Below the pieces are notes generated by a model. That model was not told the origin of the DNA and did not search any database. It was given only the letters and a program-made list of their open reading frames with translations. Below, in pieces: positions 61,096 through 64,000 of a DNA stretch of 64,000 nt (within the stretch, counting starts at the first letter, position 1; the number at the start of each line of letters is the position of its first letter). Made by a program: the position numbers and the translations under genes. Location of the stretch: NCBI GenBank assembly GCA_902794535.1, contig CADBHQ010000015.1, forward strand, positions 1 to 64,000. The letters are read 5' to 3'. Source of the stretch: Fibrobacter succinogenes. GTDB lineage: Bacteria; Fibrobacterota; Fibrobacteria; Fibrobacterales; Fibrobacteraceae.

Positions 61096-61180
61096 GCGGC
61101 GAAGCCGCGATGTGAAATGTGAAATGACAAATGAATAATTAACCATTACACACTACACATTCCACACTACACATTTTACA
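61096..61180. repeat. Simple-sequence hairpin region between mlaF and pyrC
   Basis: GCGGC-GAA-GCCGC hairpin (61096-61108), then TGTGAAATGTG (61111-61121) that can pair with CACATTCCACA (61156-61166), and two copies of ACACTACACATT. No gene. It could be a terminator for mlaF, a leader for pyrC, or a dispersed intergenic repeat. Confidence 0.5.
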
Positions 61181-61193
61181 AAAGGATTTCAAA

Positions 61194-62195
61194 ATGTTTC
61201 TTCCTTTACCTGACGACTTTCATGCGCACCTCCGCCAGGGCGAATTGATGCCCGGTTACGTTCGCGACTTGGTTCAACAATTTGGTCGCGCCATCATTAT
61301 GCCGAACACCGTTCCCGCAATGACTTCTGCTAAGGTGATTGCCGAATACAAGGCGCAGATCTTGGAAGCGGCAAAGGCCGTGCGCCCGGACTTTGTTCCG
61401 CTCATGACTTTCAAACTGAACCCGAATTATACGGAACAGGATTTGAAGGATATGATGGCGGTCGGTGTTGTGGCGGGAAAGTATTACCCTGCAGGCGTGA
61501 CCACCAACAGCGCCGACGGCATCAGCGATTTCGAAGGCATTTTCCCGGTTGTCGCCATGATGGAGCATCTTGGCCTTGTGCTGTGCGTGCACGGCGAAGA
61601 ACCGGGTGAATTCTGCCTGGACCGCGAGCCCGCCTTCATCAAGCGCGTAGAAACATTGGCAGCAAAATTCCCGAAGCTGAAAATCGTCTTTGAACACTTG
61701 AGTTCGGCGAAGTCGGTCGAGGCAGTCAAGAGACTCCCCGCGAACGTGGCCGCCACCTTCACGGTTCACCACTTGATGATGACTCTCGACGACATCGTCG
61801 GAGACGCCTTACGGCCGCACCATTTCTGCAAGCCACTCCCGAAGCGGCCGGAAGACCGTGCCGCCATTCGTGAAGCCGCCTTCAGCGGCTCGCCCAAGTT
61901 CTTTCTCGGCACGGACTCTGCGCCGCACCAGCTCGGCAAAAAGGAATGCCCCTGCGGCGCAGCAGGCGTCTACAGCGCCCCGGTCGCCATCCCGCTCTTG
62001 GTGCAAGAATTCGAACGCGCTGGCCACCTGGACAAGCTCCCGAATTTTATCGCAGGCTTCGGCGCCGACTTTTACGGCCTTAAGCGGACCACGCAGCAGA
62101 TCGAAGTCGTCCGCGAAAAGTGGACTGTACCCGCGATCGTAAACGGAGTCGTCCCGCTCGCCGCCGGCCAGGAACTCGACTGGAAGCTCGCATAA
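61194..62195 (+). CDS. pyrC: Dihydroorotase, class II
   Basis: A 333-residue zinc enzyme of pyrimidine biosynthesis: metal-binding HxH in DDFHAHLRQG, the carbamylated lysine in GKYYPAGVTTNS, VHGE and FEHLSS, and FLGTDSAPH with the catalytic aspartate. Length and motifs match the E. coli-type single-domain PyrC. AAAAGGA precedes the ATG. Confidence 0.95.
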   Translation: MFLPLPDDFHAHLRQGELMPGYVRDLVQQFGRAIIMPNTVPAMTSAKVIAEYKAQILEAAKAVRPDFVPLMTFKLNPNYTEQDLKDMMAVGVVAGKYYPAGVTTNSADGISDFEGIFPVVAMMEHLGLVLCVHGEEPGEFCLDREPAFIKRVETLAAKFPKLKIVFEHLSSAKSVEAVKRLPANVAATFTVHHLMMTLDDIVGDALRPHHFCKPLPKRPEDRAAIREAAFSGSPKFFLGTDSAPHQLGKKECPCGAAGVYSAPVAIPLLVQEFERAGHLDKLPNFIAGFGADFYGLKRTTQQIEVVREKWTVPAIVNGVVPLAAGQELDWKLA

Positions 62196-62199
62196 TTTT

Positions 62200-62207
62200 T
62201 ATATTTG
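62200..62207 (+). promoter_or_regulatory. TATATTTG -10 element directly before aroD
   Basis: An exact TAnnTTTG element whose end is four bases before ATG 62212, so a transcript starting at the usual distance would be leaderless or nearly so. Read-through from pyrC is also possible. Confidence 0.45.
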
Positions 62208-62211
62208 CGCC

Positions 62212-62976
62212 ATGATTTCTGACTCTCGCAAATACCTTGTGGGGCTTGTGGGCCCCGACGTTCTCGAAGCCGCCGAAAAGGACTTGTTCCATCCGGTGCG
62301 TCTCGACCTCGACTGCTGCGACGCCATCGAAATCCGCTACGATTTCTTTGACGAATCCGTGTGGCCCACCCTTTCAGAAAGAGTCCGAAACATTGTCGCA
62401 AACAAAATCCAAATCGGCACCATCCGCTTAAAGCGCGATGGCGGCAAGTTCCCCGACGCCCGCGCCGTCGAACGCCTGGAGCTTTGGAAGCAAATTCTTT
62501 CGGCAAGGCAAGTTCCCGAATGGCTAGACCTCGAGCGCGACTGCCTGAACGATTTCAAGACATTGAACGATATGGCCTACCCCATCGGTGTCGGCCTGCT
62601 CATTTCGGAACACAACTTCGAACGCATTCCGACCGACATGGAACTTGAAACCTTCGCCGCAGACCTCAAGCGCGTAGGCGCCCAGGGTCTAAAGATTGCA
62701 GCCATGAGCAATTCCGACAGCGACTGCGACCGCCTATACAAGTTCGCAAAAAAGTACGGCAAAAAATTCCAGATGTTTGCCGCCTTCGGCATGGGTGAAA
62801 CCGGCAGAGTCAGCCGCCTTTGGTCGTTGAACGAAGGCGCAAACCTCACCTACGGCTCCATCGGACACTCCGAGGCACCGGGACAAATCGAAGTCTCTAT
62901 TATGCGTCGCGCCCTCGATCAAAGCGAAAATTTGCATTCCCAGATGGAAATTTTGGCTTTTTTGGAGCAATTCTAG
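62212..62976 (+). CDS. aroD: 3-dehydroquinate dehydratase, type I
   Basis: A 254-residue shikimate-pathway enzyme. EIRYDFFDES matches the substrate-binding E-x-R-x-D block, ISEHNFERIP holds the catalytic histidine, QGLKIAAM the Schiff-base lysine near residue 160, and MGETGRVSRLWS and PGQI the substrate loops. It has a more divergent N-terminus than the enteric enzymes. There is no ribosome site before the ATG. Confidence 0.82.
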   Translation: MISDSRKYLVGLVGPDVLEAAEKDLFHPVRLDLDCCDAIEIRYDFFDESVWPTLSERVRNIVANKIQIGTIRLKRDGGKFPDARAVERLELWKQILSARQVPEWLDLERDCLNDFKTLNDMAYPIGVGLLISEHNFERIPTDMELETFAADLKRVGAQGLKIAAMSNSDSDCDRLYKFAKKYGKKFQMFAAFGMGETGRVSRLWSLNEGANLTYGSIGHSEAPGQIEVSIMRRALDQSENLHSQMEILAFLEQF

Positions 62977-63075
62977 TCATTTTTGATATTTTTTCGTTTC
63001 AAAGGGCATATTTTTGTCCAAACGGCGCATTTTTTTGCTAAATATCCATATTGAAATTTACAAAAGGAAGTAACC

Positions 63076-63540
63076 ATGCGCCTTTCCGAAAGGTTTGTCG
63101 ACAATTGCATTCTGATTAACTCCAAGAGCACGTCCAAGGAAGAAATCCTGAACGAACTCGTGGATACGCTTTGCAGTGCCTACAAATTGGATCACCGCAA
63201 TGAAATCTTTGATGCCGTCTGGACGCGCGAACAGAGCCGTTCCACCGGTATCGGTTGTGGACTTGCCGTTCCGCACGCCAAGATTGACTGCGTAGACCGC
63301 ATGTGCATGGCAGCAGCCACCATCGAAGGCGGCCTGGATTTCGCCTCGTTCGACGGCGAACCGGTATACCTGATCATTTTGATCGTAAGCCCCGGCAACA
63401 CCGTGGGCCCGCACCTGAAGGCTCTTTCCTCTGTCAGCCGTCTTTTGGCCGATGGCGGTGTCCGTAAGGACCTGATTGCCTCCAAGGACCCGGCCGAGTT
63501 CCTGACGATTCTCCGCGCCGCCGAAGACAAATACCTCTAA
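63076..63540 (+). CDS. PTS IIA (fructose/nitrogen type, PtsN-like)
   Basis: A 154-residue EIIA-2 domain with the phosphorylated histidine in GLAVPHAKID near residue 68 and the conserved TGIGCG before it. The PTS partners are not in this window. The stand-alone form and position suggest a regulatory PtsN-like role rather than sugar uptake. AAAGGAAG lies before the ATG. Confidence 0.85.
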   Translation: MRLSERFVDNCILINSKSTSKEEILNELVDTLCSAYKLDHRNEIFDAVWTREQSRSTGIGCGLAVPHAKIDCVDRMCMAAATIEGGLDFASFDGEPVYLIILIVSPGNTVGPHLKALSSVSRLLADGGVRKDLIASKDPAEFLTILRAAEDKYL

Positions 63541-63545
63541 TCCCC

Positions 63546-63574
63546 TTGACAGGCTAGAAAAAGTTTTCTATAAT
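63546..63574 (+). promoter_or_regulatory. Consensus promoter of tRNA-Val
   Basis: TTGACA (63546-63551), 17-bp spacer, TATAAT (63569-63574): a perfect sigma-70 consensus, 13 bp before the tRNA. Confidence 0.85.
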
Positions 63575-63586
63575 TGCGCCTACCTC

Positions 63587-63661
63587 GGACGGTTAGCTCA
63601 GTTGGTTTAGAGCGCTGCTTTCACACGGCAGAGGTCACTGGTTCAAATCCAGTACCGTCCA
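63587..63661 (+). tRNA. tRNA-Val (CAC)
   Basis: A 75-base cloverleaf: acceptor GGACGGT/ACCGTCC, D arm GCTC...GAGC, anticodon loop TTCACAC with anticodon CAC, T arm ACTGG-TTCAAAT-CCAGT, discriminator A. The CCA end is not encoded. It reads GTG codons. Confidence 0.95.
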
Positions 63662-63667
63662 CTAGAA

Positions 63668-63694
63668 AGGCTTCCTACCCCGGAAGTCTTTTTT
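63668..63694 (+). terminator. Terminator after tRNA-Val
   Basis: AGGCTTCC / GGAAGTCT arms (one G-U pair), 6-base loop, then a T run. Confidence 0.85.
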
Positions 63695-63778
63695 GTTTTT
63701 TGGTACTTTAGGAGCAAGTTATTTTGTTATCTTGTCTCCACAACGCAACGTTTTAAAGCCTGTAGGCATCTAAAAGGC

Positions 63779-64000
63779 ATGATTAATACCAAAGTCCTCA
63801 TTACCGCAATCCTTACAACAGCCGCCCTTTCTACGACGGCTCTTGCCGAAGGCTCCTGGACCTTAGAGGACTGCCTCAAGCAAGCCAAAAAGGCAAGCCT
63901 AAAACTTGAATCGGCCAAGCTCCGCGAGCAGTCCGCCGACATTTCAATTAAGCAGGCTAAATCTAGCGGCGGCCCTACCGTAAGTGCAAGCATCCAGAAC
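63779..64000 (+). CDS. TolC-family outer-membrane efflux protein, N-terminal part (cut by window end)
   Basis: The first 74 codons of a secreted protein. A signal peptide (about residues 1-22, ending TTALAEG) is followed by SWTLEDCLKQAKKASLKLES and an alpha-helical stretch rich in Ala and Lys with SADISIKQAKSSGGPTVSAS. The W-T-L-E-x-C start of the mature part is the standard opening of TolC-like outer-membrane factors. AAAAGG is close to the ATG. The rest of the gene lies beyond the window. Confidence 0.75.
   Translation, partial: MINTKVLITAILTTAALSTTALAEGSWTLEDCLKQAKKASLKLESAKLREQSADISIKQAKSSGGPTVSASIQN

Noticed and set aside
1..64000. CRISPR arrays, insertion sequences, rRNA genes
   Set aside because: No spaced direct repeats of CRISPR type, no transposase and no rRNA sequence were seen; the only recombinase is the small serine enzyme near 3.5 kb.

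Overview
The window looks like chromosome of a Fibrobacter-type fibre degrader (close to F. succinogenes in gene content). The evidence is a fibro-slime-domain surface protein, a TIGR02147-family regulator paired with a lipoprotein, a string of secreted glycosidases and esterases carrying CBM6-like modules and basic C-terminal paralogous tails (FPm-1-like), and promoters with TAnnTTTG-type -10 elements. The species is inferred from family content, not from a marker gene.

Layout. 0-10.7 kb is accessory: a PLD-helicase-DUF3427 protein with a NUDIX hydrolase, a leftward operon of an AlbA/HATPase regulator, a small unknown protein and a serine recombinase, an antitoxin-like gene with a frameshifted GNAT gene, an AAA-DUF4143 ATPase behind a 33-bp triple repeat, and a secreted Gly-rich protein followed by a 43-aa peptide gene. 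10.7-13 kb holds a glutathione peroxidase with a broken OhrR-like regulator, and a lipoprotein. 13-43 kb is one large leftward hemicellulose and pectin locus: beta-helix enzyme, GH5, fibro-slime protein, GH127/146, GH27, CE1, GH43, two CE6, GH30, two more GH43, then lipoprotein and TIGR02147 regulator. 43-64 kb is mostly rightward and housekeeping: CobW GTPase, MetH, GH44, DUF975, then leftward flavodoxin/HD-GYP and DUF167/DivIVA, then GGDEF, hisE-hisG, EAL-HDOD, recR, engB, mlaE-mlaF, pyrC, aroD, a PTS IIA gene, tRNA-Val and the start of a TolC-like gene.

How the carbohydrate locus works together: GH43, GH30 and GH5 enzymes would cut xylan or glucan backbones and side chains, CE1 and CE6 would remove feruloyl and acetyl groups, GH27 and GH127/146 would remove galactose and arabinose, and CBM6 modules with the fibro-slime protein would hold the enzymes or cell at the fibre.

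The strongest new signal is regulatory. Eight promoters in this locus, including that of the TIGR02147 gene, carry a 15-bp palindrome TTGAC-N5-GTCAA or a variant, whose near edge sits 44 bp (43 in one case) from the first base of a TA(A/T)TTT -10 element. This looks like an activator-controlled regulon. The second is a MetH that lacks the whole DxHxxG cobalamin-binding segment through an in-frame gap of about 19 residues. Others are a lipoprotein that joins a flavodoxin domain to a stefin-like domain, a leader peptide made of 33-bp repeats before an ATPase, and an OhrR gene missing its wing beside an intact OhrR-like operator.
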